DNA from: CALGKJ01 sp049322695
GTDB taxonomy: Bacteria; Bacillota; Clostridia; Lutisporales; Lutisporaceae
Assembly (NCBI GenBank): GCA_049322695.1
Contig: JBMORW010000016.1
Coordinates: 124,001 to 188,000 of the forward strand
DNA length: 64,000 nucleotides
Reading direction: 5' to 3'
Every line of letters starts with the position of its first letter. The first letter of the stretch is position 1. Position numbers and translations under genes: made by a program. The notes below the pieces were generated by a model, which had not been told where the DNA came from, searched no databases, and saw only the letters and a program-made list of their open reading frames with translations. Below are positions 16,410 through 24,509 of the stretch, piece after piece.

Positions 16410-17477
16410 ATGCGAAGAATACATGTGGACAAGCTGAATAATGATATGGTTCTGGCAAAAACAATTTACAGCTCTGACGGTAATATTTTATTAAATGCCG
16501 GAATAAAATTGAAGGAAATCTATATAAACAGATTCAGAGAGCTTGGAATCACTGAAATCTATATTGATGATCATATAAGCCATGATATTGTAGCTGATGA
16601 TGTTATTTCCGAAGAAACAAGATTTGAAGCAAGAATAGCAGTGAAGCATGCAATGGACAGCATGAAAATGCGCAATAGTCTCAATATAAAGCAGGCTAGG
16701 AATGTTGTCGGAAAAATAGTAGATGAACTGATGAATGTTCCGGATGCTATGGTTAATTTGCAGGATCTGAAAACGACTGATAACTATACCTTCAATCACA
16801 GTGCCAATGTATGTGTTCTTTCTGTAATAACCGGCATATCCATGGGATATGATAAGGAAAGGCTTAGGCAGCTCGGACTGGGAGCACTGCTGCATGACAT
16901 TGGCAAGGTTAAAATACCCCAGGAGATTTTGAACAAGCCTGCGTCACTGACCCCTGAAGAGTTTGAAGAAATTAAAAAGCACAGCAGCTATGGATATGAA
17001 ATCTTAAAAAGGAGTATGGATCTCAGTACATATGCAAGCTATGTGGCTTTGACTCATCATGAGCGTTATAATGGAAGCGGGTATCCACTTGGACTTAGAG
17101 GTGAAGAGATTCACGAGTTTTCCAGGATAGTTGCAGTTGCAGACGTATATGATGCATTGACTTCAGACAGGGTATACAAAAAAAGAAGTAACATTAACGA
17201 TGCAATAGAATATCTCATTGGAATGGGTTATCATCAGTTTGACTATGGAATAGTAAGGAATTTTATTGAGCATATTGCCATTTACCCTTCCGGTGTCTGT
17301 GTTAAGCTCAATACAGGTGAAATTGCCATAGTTGTGGATGTAAACAAAAAATATCCCAACAGACCTATCGTAAGAATATTCAAGGACAGAGACGGAAATG
17401 AAATAAAGGAATTGAATGAGATAGACCTTACAAAGTATAATAATATTTTGATTGAGGATATAATTGAAGATATATAA
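16410..17477 (+). CDS. HD-GYP domain phosphodiesterase (cyclic-di-GMP type)
   Basis: This 355-aa protein has an N-terminal domain of about 110 residues and a complete HD-GYP domain: HD at 162-163 (LLHDIGKVKIP), later histidines H191 and HH216-217, and GYP at 224-226. HD-GYP enzymes linearise cyclic di-GMP. There is no membrane or receiver domain, so any signal would enter through the N-terminal part. GGAGGT at 16399-16404 selects ATG 16410 over an upstream in-frame ATG. Confidence 0.92.
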   Translation: MRRIHVDKLNNDMVLAKTIYSSDGNILLNAGIKLKEIYINRFRELGITEIYIDDHISHDIVADDVISEETRFEARIAVKHAMDSMKMRNSLNIKQARNVVGKIVDELMNVPDAMVNLQDLKTTDNYTFNHSANVCVLSVITGISMGYDKERLRQLGLGALLHDIGKVKIPQEILNKPASLTPEEFEEIKKHSSYGYEILKRSMDLSTYASYVALTHHERYNGSGYPLGLRGEEIHEFSRIVAVADVYDALTSDRVYKKRSNINDAIEYLIGMGYHQFDYGIVRNFIEHIAIYPSGVCVKLNTGEIAIVVDVNKKYPNRPIVRIFKDRDGNEIKELNEIDLTKYNNILIEDIIEDI

Positions 17478-17495
17478 CAAAGGCAGAGGTGTAGT

Positions 17496-18437
17496 ATGAG
17501 AGTAGGAATAGATTTAGGCGGAACAACAATCAAATGCGGAATTGTCAATGATAATGGAAAGGTATTGTTTCAGGGAAGCAAACCCACCAGAGTCTCTGAT
17601 GGCTTTGAAATAATAGTTGATGATATTGCCGGACTGGTAAGGGAGCTGCTGGCTAAGGCTAACATGTCTTTAAGCGATATAATATCAATCGGTATAGGAA
17701 TTCCGGGAATTGCCGATTATAATACGGGGAATGTAATTTACTGTACAAATCTTTCCTGGGAAAATGTTCCTCTTGCAGTCAGGCTTCAAGATAAACTGGG
17801 CATAAAGGTCTGTGTTGATAATGATGCAACTGTGGCAGCATTGGCTGAAAGTCTCTTTGGTTCTACAAAGGGCGCACAGAACTCCGTTTTCCTGACATTG
17901 GGCACAGGAATAGGCGGAGGTATTTTAATAAATGGCAAGATTTACAGCGGAAGTCATGGTGCCGGATCAGAAATAGGTCATATGATAGTAGGAGAGAACT
18001 TTTATGACTGCAACTGCGGCAAAAACGGATGTCTTGAAACCTTTGCATCGGCTACGGCATTAAAAAAGTACGCCGGATATTTACTGAATAACAGTAATCA
18101 GGCTTCCAGCCTCAGAAAAATGTGCAATGGAGATTATGACAGCATAGAAGCAAAGATGGTATTTGATGCTGCCAGAGCAGGTGATAAGCTGGCTGAAGCT
18201 GTTATTGACAGAATGATAAAATATTTATCCATAGGTATAGTAAACATTTATAATTTGCTTGACCCGGATATGATTGCCATAGGGGGCGGAGTATCTAAGG
18301 CAGGCGATTATCTGCTTGAGCTGCTCAGGAAGCAGGTTAAGAAGCTTGTATTTAACTGCAACATAGGCTATGGTGAAATAGTGATAGCTGAGCTGGAAAA
18401 TGATGCCGGAATAGTTGGAGCAGCTTTTCTGGAATAA
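17496..18437 (+). CDS. ROK-family glucokinase
   Basis: This 313-aa ROK sugar kinase most likely phosphorylates glucose with ATP at the entry to glycolysis. Motifs are the phosphate loop DLGGTTIKCG, substrate site GIGIPG, DNDATVAALAE with the catalytic Asp, GTGIGGGI, the EIGH segment and the ROK zinc cluster CNCGKNGCLE. It lies 18 bp after the HD-GYP gene and 25 bp before pgi, which supports glucose as substrate. GAGGTG precedes the ATG. Confidence 0.92.
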   Translation: MRVGIDLGGTTIKCGIVNDNGKVLFQGSKPTRVSDGFEIIVDDIAGLVRELLAKANMSLSDIISIGIGIPGIADYNTGNVIYCTNLSWENVPLAVRLQDKLGIKVCVDNDATVAALAESLFGSTKGAQNSVFLTLGTGIGGGILINGKIYSGSHGAGSEIGHMIVGENFYDCNCGKNGCLETFASATALKKYAGYLLNNSNQASSLRKMCNGDYDSIEAKMVFDAARAGDKLAEAVIDRMIKYLSIGIVNIYNLLDPDMIAIGGGVSKAGDYLLELLRKQVKKLVFNCNIGYGEIVIAELENDAGIVGAAFLE

Positions 18438-18462
18438 CTACGCAATATAATGGAGGATCAAT

Positions 18463-19806
18463 ATGAAAAGAATTACCTTGGATTATTCGAAAACATTTAT
18501 AAAGGACCATGAGTTAGACAATTTAAGAGAGAGCATTAGGCTTATGCACGATATGCTTCATAATAAGACAGGGGCAGGCAGTGATTTCCTGGGCTGGGTG
18601 GACCTGCCTGTAAGATACGATAAAGAGGAGTTTGAAAGAGTTGCTGCAGCTTCGGAAAGAATAAAAAGCAGCTCGGATGTATTACTTGTAGTAGGTATTG
18701 GAGGCTCTTATCTTGGAGCCAGAGCTGCAATTGAGCTTCTCGGTCACTCCTTTCAAAACCTGAGGACAAAGGAAAAAAGAAATGCACCTGAGGTATACTT
18801 CCTGGGAAATAATATAAGCAGTACATATCATAAGCATCTTATGGATATTCTTGAGGGCAAGGAGGTCAGTGTATGCGTCATTTCCAAGTCCGGTACCACT
18901 ACTGAGCCTGCTATTGCTTTCAGAATAATTAAGGCTTTCATGGAAAGCAAATATGGAAAAGAGGAAGCTGCAAAAAGAATATATGCCGTTACAGATGCAA
19001 AAAAAGGAGCTCTGAAGCAGCTTGCTGACAGCGAGGGCTATGAAACCTTTGTCATACCGGATGATGTAGGAGGAAGATATTCGGTACTGACACCCGTAGG
19101 ATTACTGCCTATAGCTGCTGCAGGAGTGGATATAGGAAATATAATGAAAGGTGCAGCAGATGCATATGAAGAGTATAAAAACAGCAATCTGGATACTAAT
19201 GTATGCTATCTTTATGCTGCAGTAAGGAATTTGCTTTATAGAAAAGGTAAGCTGATAGAAGTACTTATTGGCTATGAGCCATCCCTGCATTATTTTGCCG
19301 AATGGTGGAAACAACTCTATGGAGAAAGTGAAGGGAAGGATGGCAAGGGAATTTTCCCTGCTTCCATGGAATTTTCAACAGATCTTCATTCATTGGGACA
19401 GTTTATGCAGGATGGAACAAGAAATGTTTTTGAAACCGTGATAAATATAGAAAGTTCAAGGACAGAGATGCTTATACCAAAGGATGATGAAGATTTAGAC
19501 GGACTGAACTTCATAAGCGGCAAGACAATGGATTATGTAAACAAGAATGCTTTTATGGGAACAATGCTTGCACATCAGGACGGCGGAGTACCGATAATGG
19601 TGCTAAATGTGCCGGAAATGAATGAATATATCTATGGAAAAATGGTATACTTCTTTGAAAAAGCATGTGGCATGAGCGGATATCTTTTGGGTGTCAATCC
19701 TTTTGACCAGCCGGGGGTAGAAGAGTATAAGAGGAATATGTTTGCACTGCTCGGTAAGCCGGGTTATGAAAAACTGAGAGAAGAGCTGTTAAAGCGCCTC
19801 GGATAA
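18463..19806 (+). CDS. pgi: Glucose-6-phosphate isomerase
   Basis: This enzyme interconverts glucose-6-phosphate and fructose-6-phosphate. The 447-aa length fits the bacterial short form. Seen are the sugar-phosphate loop GIGGSYLGARA, ISKSGTTTEPA, DVGGRYSVLT and GESEGKDGKG; the C-terminal catalytic lysine lies in the FDQPGVEEYKRNMF segment. GGAGG precedes the ATG. With the glucokinase upstream it makes a two-step glycolytic unit, closed by a terminator. Confidence 0.97.
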   Translation: MKRITLDYSKTFIKDHELDNLRESIRLMHDMLHNKTGAGSDFLGWVDLPVRYDKEEFERVAAASERIKSSSDVLLVVGIGGSYLGARAAIELLGHSFQNLRTKEKRNAPEVYFLGNNISSTYHKHLMDILEGKEVSVCVISKSGTTTEPAIAFRIIKAFMESKYGKEEAAKRIYAVTDAKKGALKQLADSEGYETFVIPDDVGGRYSVLTPVGLLPIAAAGVDIGNIMKGAADAYEEYKNSNLDTNVCYLYAAVRNLLYRKGKLIEVLIGYEPSLHYFAEWWKQLYGESEGKDGKGIFPASMEFSTDLHSLGQFMQDGTRNVFETVINIESSRTEMLIPKDDEDLDGLNFISGKTMDYVNKNAFMGTMLAHQDGGVPIMVLNVPEMNEYIYGKMVYFFEKACGMSGYLLGVNPFDQPGVEEYKRNMFALLGKPGYEKLREELLKRLG

Positions 19807-19811
19807 ACGAT

Positions 19812-19845
19812 AAACACAGTCAAAATTTGACTGTGTTTCATTTTG
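19812..19845 (+). terminator. Intrinsic terminator after pgi
   Basis: AAACACAGTCAAA (19812-19824) and TTTGACTGTGTTT (19826-19838) form a near-perfect hairpin followed by CATTTTG. Confidence 0.82.
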
Positions 19846-19951
19846 TTAAGAAAATAAGAAAATGGTCGAAATATTATATATTATGATATAATTATTGTAA
19901 ACATAAAGTGTTTGAATCTATAAGCATAAGCTAAAAAAGGCAGGTAATCTT

Positions 19952-22900
19952 ATGATTTCAGCCAGAGACACTGATTCTGCGTATAAGAGACTGGAGAATA
20001 TAATAGGTTTGCTGTCGAAGCTTGTATCATCTGCATCAAAAAATGATGACAGCTTCTTATGTGAGCTTTTTGACATGGCTTTTGAGCAAATACCTGAGGC
20101 GGATTATGGAAGTGTATCAATAGTTGAACACGGTATATGGAGATTTATTGATGCCAAGGGTCATAATATAGAGATATTGAAGGACCTCAATCTTAAGGCG
20201 GATTATAAAGCCATAGGTACAACAAATGATGATTTGAGAAGTTCATCAGCTTCCGGCGATAATGATTATAATGTTTTTTGCACTGACAACATACTGGAGC
20301 AGTCAAAGAGCTTTATGCCAAAGGCCATATATACAAAGCTGGTTGAAGCAAGCAGACCCAGCAAGCAGTCACTTATTGTAGAGCTAAATTTTAGGGGGGA
20401 ATCTGTAGGAAGAGTATCACTTGATATAGCAAGTGGAAGTGATAAATCCTTCTCTGATGATTCCAAGAGGCTGCTTGGAGCCTTTGGCAGTCTGGCTTCA
20501 GCATTCATGACAATGAAACAGTCTAATACATTGGTAAATAAGCTTGAAGCATTGATAAAGCTTTCAGGAAAAATGAGCATCTATGCAATGAACAAGGATG
20601 AAGAGTTTTTAGGGGAGCTGCTGGATATTGCAATGGAGCTTATACCTGAAGCTGACTATGGCAGCATTTCTGCCATTGAAGGTGACTCTTGGCGATTTGT
20701 AGCAGCAAGAGGACATGATTTGCAGCTTTTACAGAGCATACCCTTTAAGAAGCAGTACTTCTATGATTACAGGAAGGATGACATTGAGCCGTTTGTGTTG
20801 TTTAAACAGGATAATGTTGTACTGACAGATTATATAGTAGATAATGTCCAGCCAAGGATGCCCGAGGAGATATATAAGCAGTTTACCAAAGCTTCAAAGG
20901 AAATAAGACAGTCCTTGATAGTACAGCTTAACGTCAATGAAGATTGGGTTGGACATCTTGGCCTTGATATAGATATAGAAAGCTATAAGAAGTTTTCTAC
21001 GCAGTCGGTAAAAGTGCTTAATGCCTTTGGAAGCCTTGCATCTGCATTTATGGCATTTCAAAAGCTTTCTGTACTGCAAAAGAGGCATGAAGATGAAATG
21101 AACCTGAAGCTGCAGAAAAGCCAGCAGTGGAATAAAGCTCTCGAAGATACTGTGGCTGACAGGACATTTGCTATAAGGAACCTTCTCAACAACACTGGGC
21201 AGGGAGTGCTTACCTTTGGTGAGAATCTGCTAATAAATGATGAATATAGTGCACAATGCGGGGTTATTTTTGGGCAAATAATAAAAAGAAGAAAGCTGTC
21301 AGACTTAATATACAGCAATGATGAGGAACAAAAAAAATTAATTGATGGCATATTTAAGGAAATATTCAATAATAAGACAAATTGGTCTGAGGTAGTATAT
21401 CTTTCACTGCTTCCCGAAGAGCTGCTGATTAATAACAGAAATATCAAATTTGAATATAAGCTTATTGATGACAGCAGTAAAAGCAGTTCCAAGCTGATGA
21501 TGGTTATTATGACAGACATAACAGATAAGCGCGTACTTGAGGATCAAGTTGAAAAAGAAAGAAAAATGCTTAAGATGGTAGTCAAGATAGTTGCCAATTT
21601 TAGCAGCTTTACAGAGTGTATAAAGAATTATAGAGATTTCTGTGACAAGGAACTGGAAGGTCTACTTAATTCCGGTATGTCTTCAAAAACAGTTATTTTT
21701 GAAATATTTAAAAACATCCATAATTTCAAGGGCAGCCTGAGTCTTTTTGATATGGTCAATATAGTGAATAAGCTCCATGAAATGGAGTCAGGGCTTGCAG
21801 AGTATCTGAAAAATACAGATGAAATTAATTATCATGAGTTTAAGGCTTTTATTAAATCAAATAATCTGTTACAATGGTTAGAGAGCGATTTGGCAATTAT
21901 TGGTGATATACTCGGTAGAAAGTTCCTACAGTCGGATAGTACTGTAACTGTTGATAAAGCAAGTCTCAAGAATGTTGAAAAAAAGATAATAAACCAACTT
22001 TCTGCTTATGACTGCAGAATGATACTGCCTGATTTAAGAAGGCTTAGCTATAGGCCGTTCAGGGAGCTTATAAAAACATATCCTGAGTATGTGCAAAAAA
22101 TGGGTGAAAGAATAGGCAAGCTTATTGGCCAATGTGAAATCACCGGTGGAGAATTCCTTATAGATATAGAGAAATATCATTTTCTTGCAAGATCTCTGAT
22201 ACATATTTTCAGAAACTCTCTGGATCATGGTATTGAGAGCATGGAAGAAAGAGTTAATGCCGGAAAATTTGAATATGGGACAATCAAATGTGATATAAGT
22301 GTTATTAAGGATGAAATAGTTATTTGTATAGCTGATGACGGCCGCGGTATAAGTACAGACTGCATTGCTAAAAAGGCTCTGGAAAAGGGCTTGTGTAGTA
22401 AAGAGTCGCTGGAAGGAATGTCCAAGGAGGAAATACTTGACCTTGTTTTTATAGAAGGGTTTTCTACAAAAGCAGATGTTTCCGTATTATCGGGAAGGGG
22501 TGTAGGATTGGCTGCCGTAAAGAAAGAAGTTGAAAAACTGAATGGAAGCATAAGTATATATACTCATGAAGGTGTCGGCACTACATTCTGTGTTAAGCTT
22601 CCGAATGAGGAATCTGTTAGTGTGATGAGCATCGCTGTTTCGGATATAATGAATCCCATTATAGAAACGGCAAAGCAGTTTATTATGGAGCAGGTAGGAA
22701 TTAAGGACTGCAGGTTTAACAACATATTTATAGAACAGGTTCAAAAGCTTTATTTAAAGAGAGTATCTTCTTTTATTAATGTCAAAGGTATTATTAGGGG
22801 AAAATTTATAATGAGTATGGATGAAATGCTTTTGAGAAGAATAATAAAGCAGTTTGTACTTGAAGATTTGACAGAGGAAGAAGAGGTGAGCTATATGGAG

Positions 22901-23113
22901 GATACTCTTGCAGAGTGTTCAAACATTATACTCGGCAACTCCATCAAGTCATTCCCCAATATTGAAGAATATGTTATTATGGAATCCCCTGTTACAATGC
23001 TGAGTGACAATGCGGCACTCAAATATTCCGAGAGCGGTATATGGACATGCACGGTGGAATGTGAGACAGGAAGCATGGATATAAGCTTTGTGACAGATGA
23101 GTTGGTATCATAG
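19952..23113 (+). CDS. Composite signalling kinase: two GAF-like, Hpt, CheA-type ATPase, CheX-like domain
   Basis: This 1053-aa soluble protein carries two homologous N-terminal GAF-like modules (about 20-190 and 210-370; both contain IPEADYGS). A short coiled coil (about 372-405) and a PAS-like region follow. Then comes an Hpt-like segment with H590 in HNFKG, and a CheA-type HATPase: HIFRNSLDHGIE from 751, DDGRGIS near 795, GRGVGLAAV near 848. The last 160 residues look like a CheX/CheC-family phosphatase, with ECSNIILGNS near 987-996. No CheW domain is visible, and no receiver gene is adjacent. It is monocistronic between two terminators. It could act as a phosphorelay hub outside chemotaxis; the function is inferred. 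Confidence 0.82.
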   Translation: MISARDTDSAYKRLENIIGLLSKLVSSASKNDDSFLCELFDMAFEQIPEADYGSVSIVEHGIWRFIDAKGHNIEILKDLNLKADYKAIGTTNDDLRSSSASGDNDYNVFCTDNILEQSKSFMPKAIYTKLVEASRPSKQSLIVELNFRGESVGRVSLDIASGSDKSFSDDSKRLLGAFGSLASAFMTMKQSNTLVNKLEALIKLSGKMSIYAMNKDEEFLGELLDIAMELIPEADYGSISAIEGDSWRFVAARGHDLQLLQSIPFKKQYFYDYRKDDIEPFVLFKQDNVVLTDYIVDNVQPRMPEEIYKQFTKASKEIRQSLIVQLNVNEDWVGHLGLDIDIESYKKFSTQSVKVLNAFGSLASAFMAFQKLSVLQKRHEDEMNLKLQKSQQWNKALEDTVADRTFAIRNLLNNTGQGVLTFGENLLINDEYSAQCGVIFGQIIKRRKLSDLIYSNDEEQKKLIDGIFKEIFNNKTNWSEVVYLSLLPEELLINNRNIKFEYKLIDDSSKSSSKLMMVIMTDITDKRVLEDQVEKERKMLKMVVKIVANFSSFTECIKNYRDFCDKELEGLLNSGMSSKTVIFEIFKNIHNFKGSLSLFDMVNIVNKLHEMESGLAEYLKNTDEINYHEFKAFIKSNNLLQWLESDLAIIGDILGRKFLQSDSTVTVDKASLKNVEKKIINQLSAYDCRMILPDLRRLSYRPFRELIKTYPEYVQKMGERIGKLIGQCEITGGEFLIDIEKYHFLARSLIHIFRNSLDHGIESMEERVNAGKFEYGTIKCDISVIKDEIVICIADDGRGISTDCIAKKALEKGLCSKESLEGMSKEEILDLVFIEGFSTKADVSVLSGRGVGLAAVKKEVEKLNGSISIYTHEGVGTTFCVKLPNEESVSVMSIAVSDIMNPIIETAKQFIMEQVGIKDCRFNNIFIEQVQKLYLKRVSSFINVKGIIRGKFIMSMDEMLLRRIIKQFVLEDLTEEEEVSYMEDTLAECSNIILGNSIKSFPNIEEYVIMESPVTMLSDNAALKYSESGIWTCTVECETGSMDISFVTDELVS

Positions 23114-23116
23114 TTA

Positions 23117-23148
23117 AATGCCGGTTATTAAGTAACCGGCATTTTTTA
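23117..23148 (+). terminator. Intrinsic terminator
   Basis: AATGCCGGTTA (23117-23127) and TAACCGGCATT (23133-23143) form a perfect 11-bp stem with loop TTAAG and a T-tract. Confidence 0.93.
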
Positions 23149-23160
23149 TTACCAATCATA

Positions 23161-23219
23161 TTGACACACTAAGTATATTATATTACAATATACTTAGTAA
23201 TACAAAGTATATTGTAATA
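23161..23219 (+). promoter_or_regulatory. Promoter with overlapping PadR-type operator
   Basis: TTGACA (23161-23166), a 17-bp spacer and TACAAT (23184-23189) form a near-consensus promoter. It is covered by CTAAGTATATT/AATATACTTAG (23169-23179, 23187-23197) and by a perfect 15-bp inverted repeat, TATTACAATATACTT (23181-23195) with AAGTATATTGTAATA (23205-23219). The layout implies autoregulation by the PadR protein encoded just downstream. Confidence 0.75.
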
Positions 23220-23266
23220 CTATTTGGAGTATTTGATCTACTAGTCTCATTTAGGGAGGTGATTCT

Positions 23267-23605
23267 TTGAGCGAGGTTGATAAGCAGCTTAAAAAGGGTG
23301 TCATAGAGATAATAGTACTAAAGGTGCTGAGCAGCAGAGATATGTATGGTTATCAGATAATACAGGAGCTGGATGAAAAAAGCAAGGGTATGTTCAGGAT
23401 GAAGGAAGGCACATTGTATCCCATACTATATAGGCTGGAAGATAATAAATACATAGAAAGCTATTGGGAGCCGGCTGCGGAAAAGCGAAGCGTACCCAGA
23501 AAATACTATAGAATAACTGATTATGGACGAAGGGAGCTTCGGGGAATGCTGGATGAATGGAAGAGCTTTATAAGCGGTGTTAACTCAATATTATCGGAAG
23601 TGTGA
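23267..23605 (+). CDS. PadR-family transcriptional regulator
   Basis: This 112-aa winged-helix regulator carries the PadR signature: LLKVLSSRDMYGYQII-like opening (IVLKVLSSRDMYGYQI), KEGTLYPILYRLE in the recognition/wing region and RKYYRITDYGRREL. The TTG start at 23267 is supported by AGGGAGGTGAT (23253-23263). A strong promoter overlapped by palindromes precedes it. It is 12 bp from the next gene, a membrane protein with a HAAS/DUF1700-like domain, a common PadR partner pairing in Firmicutes. Confidence 0.94.
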   Translation: MSEVDKQLKKGVIEIIVLKVLSSRDMYGYQIIQELDEKSKGMFRMKEGTLYPILYRLEDNKYIESYWEPAAEKRSVPRKYYRITDYGRRELRGMLDEWKSFISGVNSILSEV

Positions 23606-23617
23606 GGAGGGAGATAT

Positions 23618-24379
23618 ATGAACAATGATATAAATAATTATGTCAAGACTGTATTAAGTTATATTGCAGCAGAAGACAGAATGAAGGAGAGAATTGAAAG
23701 GGATTTATACTCACATATAAGTGCAGCATCTGAAAGAGAAGATATTAGTATAGTGCTCCAAAGAATGGGAGACCCAAGAGAGGTTGCCAGCGAGTTTATG
23801 GACAACATATATGAAAACAAGTCAGAGGTAATAGAGAGACTGGTACAGGAAAGGACAATGGTTGATTATCTTTATAAGACCTGCTATGAATATAGGTCCA
23901 AAACGGAAATATTCGGTTTGCCTTTGGTGCATATTAAATCAAGAAGATTTGGATTCAAGCCTGAGGTTGCAAAGGGTATTATAGCAATAGGTGATGTGGC
24001 AATAGGTGTCATATCCTTGGGAGGTTTGGCACTGGGGGGACTCTGCTTTGGCGGTATTTCATTAGGTTTATTGACATTTGGTGGTGTAGCAGTAGGCGCA
24101 TTGGCAGCCCTAGGAGGTTTTGCGGGAGCGGGACTTTTGGCCATTGGTGGAATGGCGCTAAGCTTTGGAGGAGCTATAGGAGGACTGGCAGTGGGCAAGA
24201 TAGCCTTCGGAGGACTTGCAAAAGGCATTGTAGCTATTGGGGGAGAGCCTGTGGGTAAATATGTGCTGGATATTTCGGAAAAAATTGCTTCCAAAAATGA
24301 AATACATGCTGTAATAAAAGAAGCGTACCCCAATATCAGCGATTGGGTAGTCAGGTTGTTTACGGTATTCAGCAGATAG
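23618..24379 (+). CDS. HAAS/DUF1700-like protein with glycine-rich membrane repeats
   Basis: This 253-aa protein begins with a HAAS-like helical domain (about 1-70; IERDLYSHI, MGDPREVASEFM), typical of PadR-linked membrane proteins. A basic linker follows, then about 105 residues made of short glycine-rich hydrophobic repeats of the GGLALGG, FGGISLG, IGGMALS type (about 124-218) and a short amphipathic tail. The repeat region is either several short membrane helices or a beta-helical stack; I cannot tell which. It is co-transcribed with PadR and the function is unknown. Confidence 0.8.
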   Translation: MNNDINNYVKTVLSYIAAEDRMKERIERDLYSHISAASEREDISIVLQRMGDPREVASEFMDNIYENKSEVIERLVQERTMVDYLYKTCYEYRSKTEIFGLPLVHIKSRRFGFKPEVAKGIIAIGDVAIGVISLGGLALGGLCFGGISLGLLTFGGVAVGALAALGGFAGAGLLAIGGMALSFGGAIGGLAVGKIAFGGLAKGIVAIGGEPVGKYVLDISEKIASKNEIHAVIKEAYPNISDWVVRLFTVFSR

Positions 24380-24459
24380 CTCAACGAAATGTCAGACGGT
24401 CATTAGCTGTTACTATTGCGTATGCCGTTTGTTTATAATATCATATATATATAGGATAA

Positions 24460-24484
24460 AGCACATATGTATATCGTATGTGCT
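24460..24484 (+). other. Hairpin in the dnaE leader
   Basis: AGCACATA (24460-24467) and TATGTGCT (24477-24484) are perfect 8-bp arms, followed by ATTTGTATATTT, 25 bp before dnaE. It could be a weak terminator or attenuator. Confidence 0.35.
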
Positions 24485-24509
24485 ATTTGTATATTTGAGG
24501 GTGGAACAA

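Noticed and set aside
23101..23267. tRNA or small RNA gene from the strong palindromes
   Set aside because: The first palindrome is a terminator and the others overlap promoter elements; no cloverleaf or CCA-type end.
23884..24384. Proline-rich 166-codon minus-strand ORF
   Set aside because: It is the antisense image of the glycine-rich repeat region (GGN codons read as NCC).
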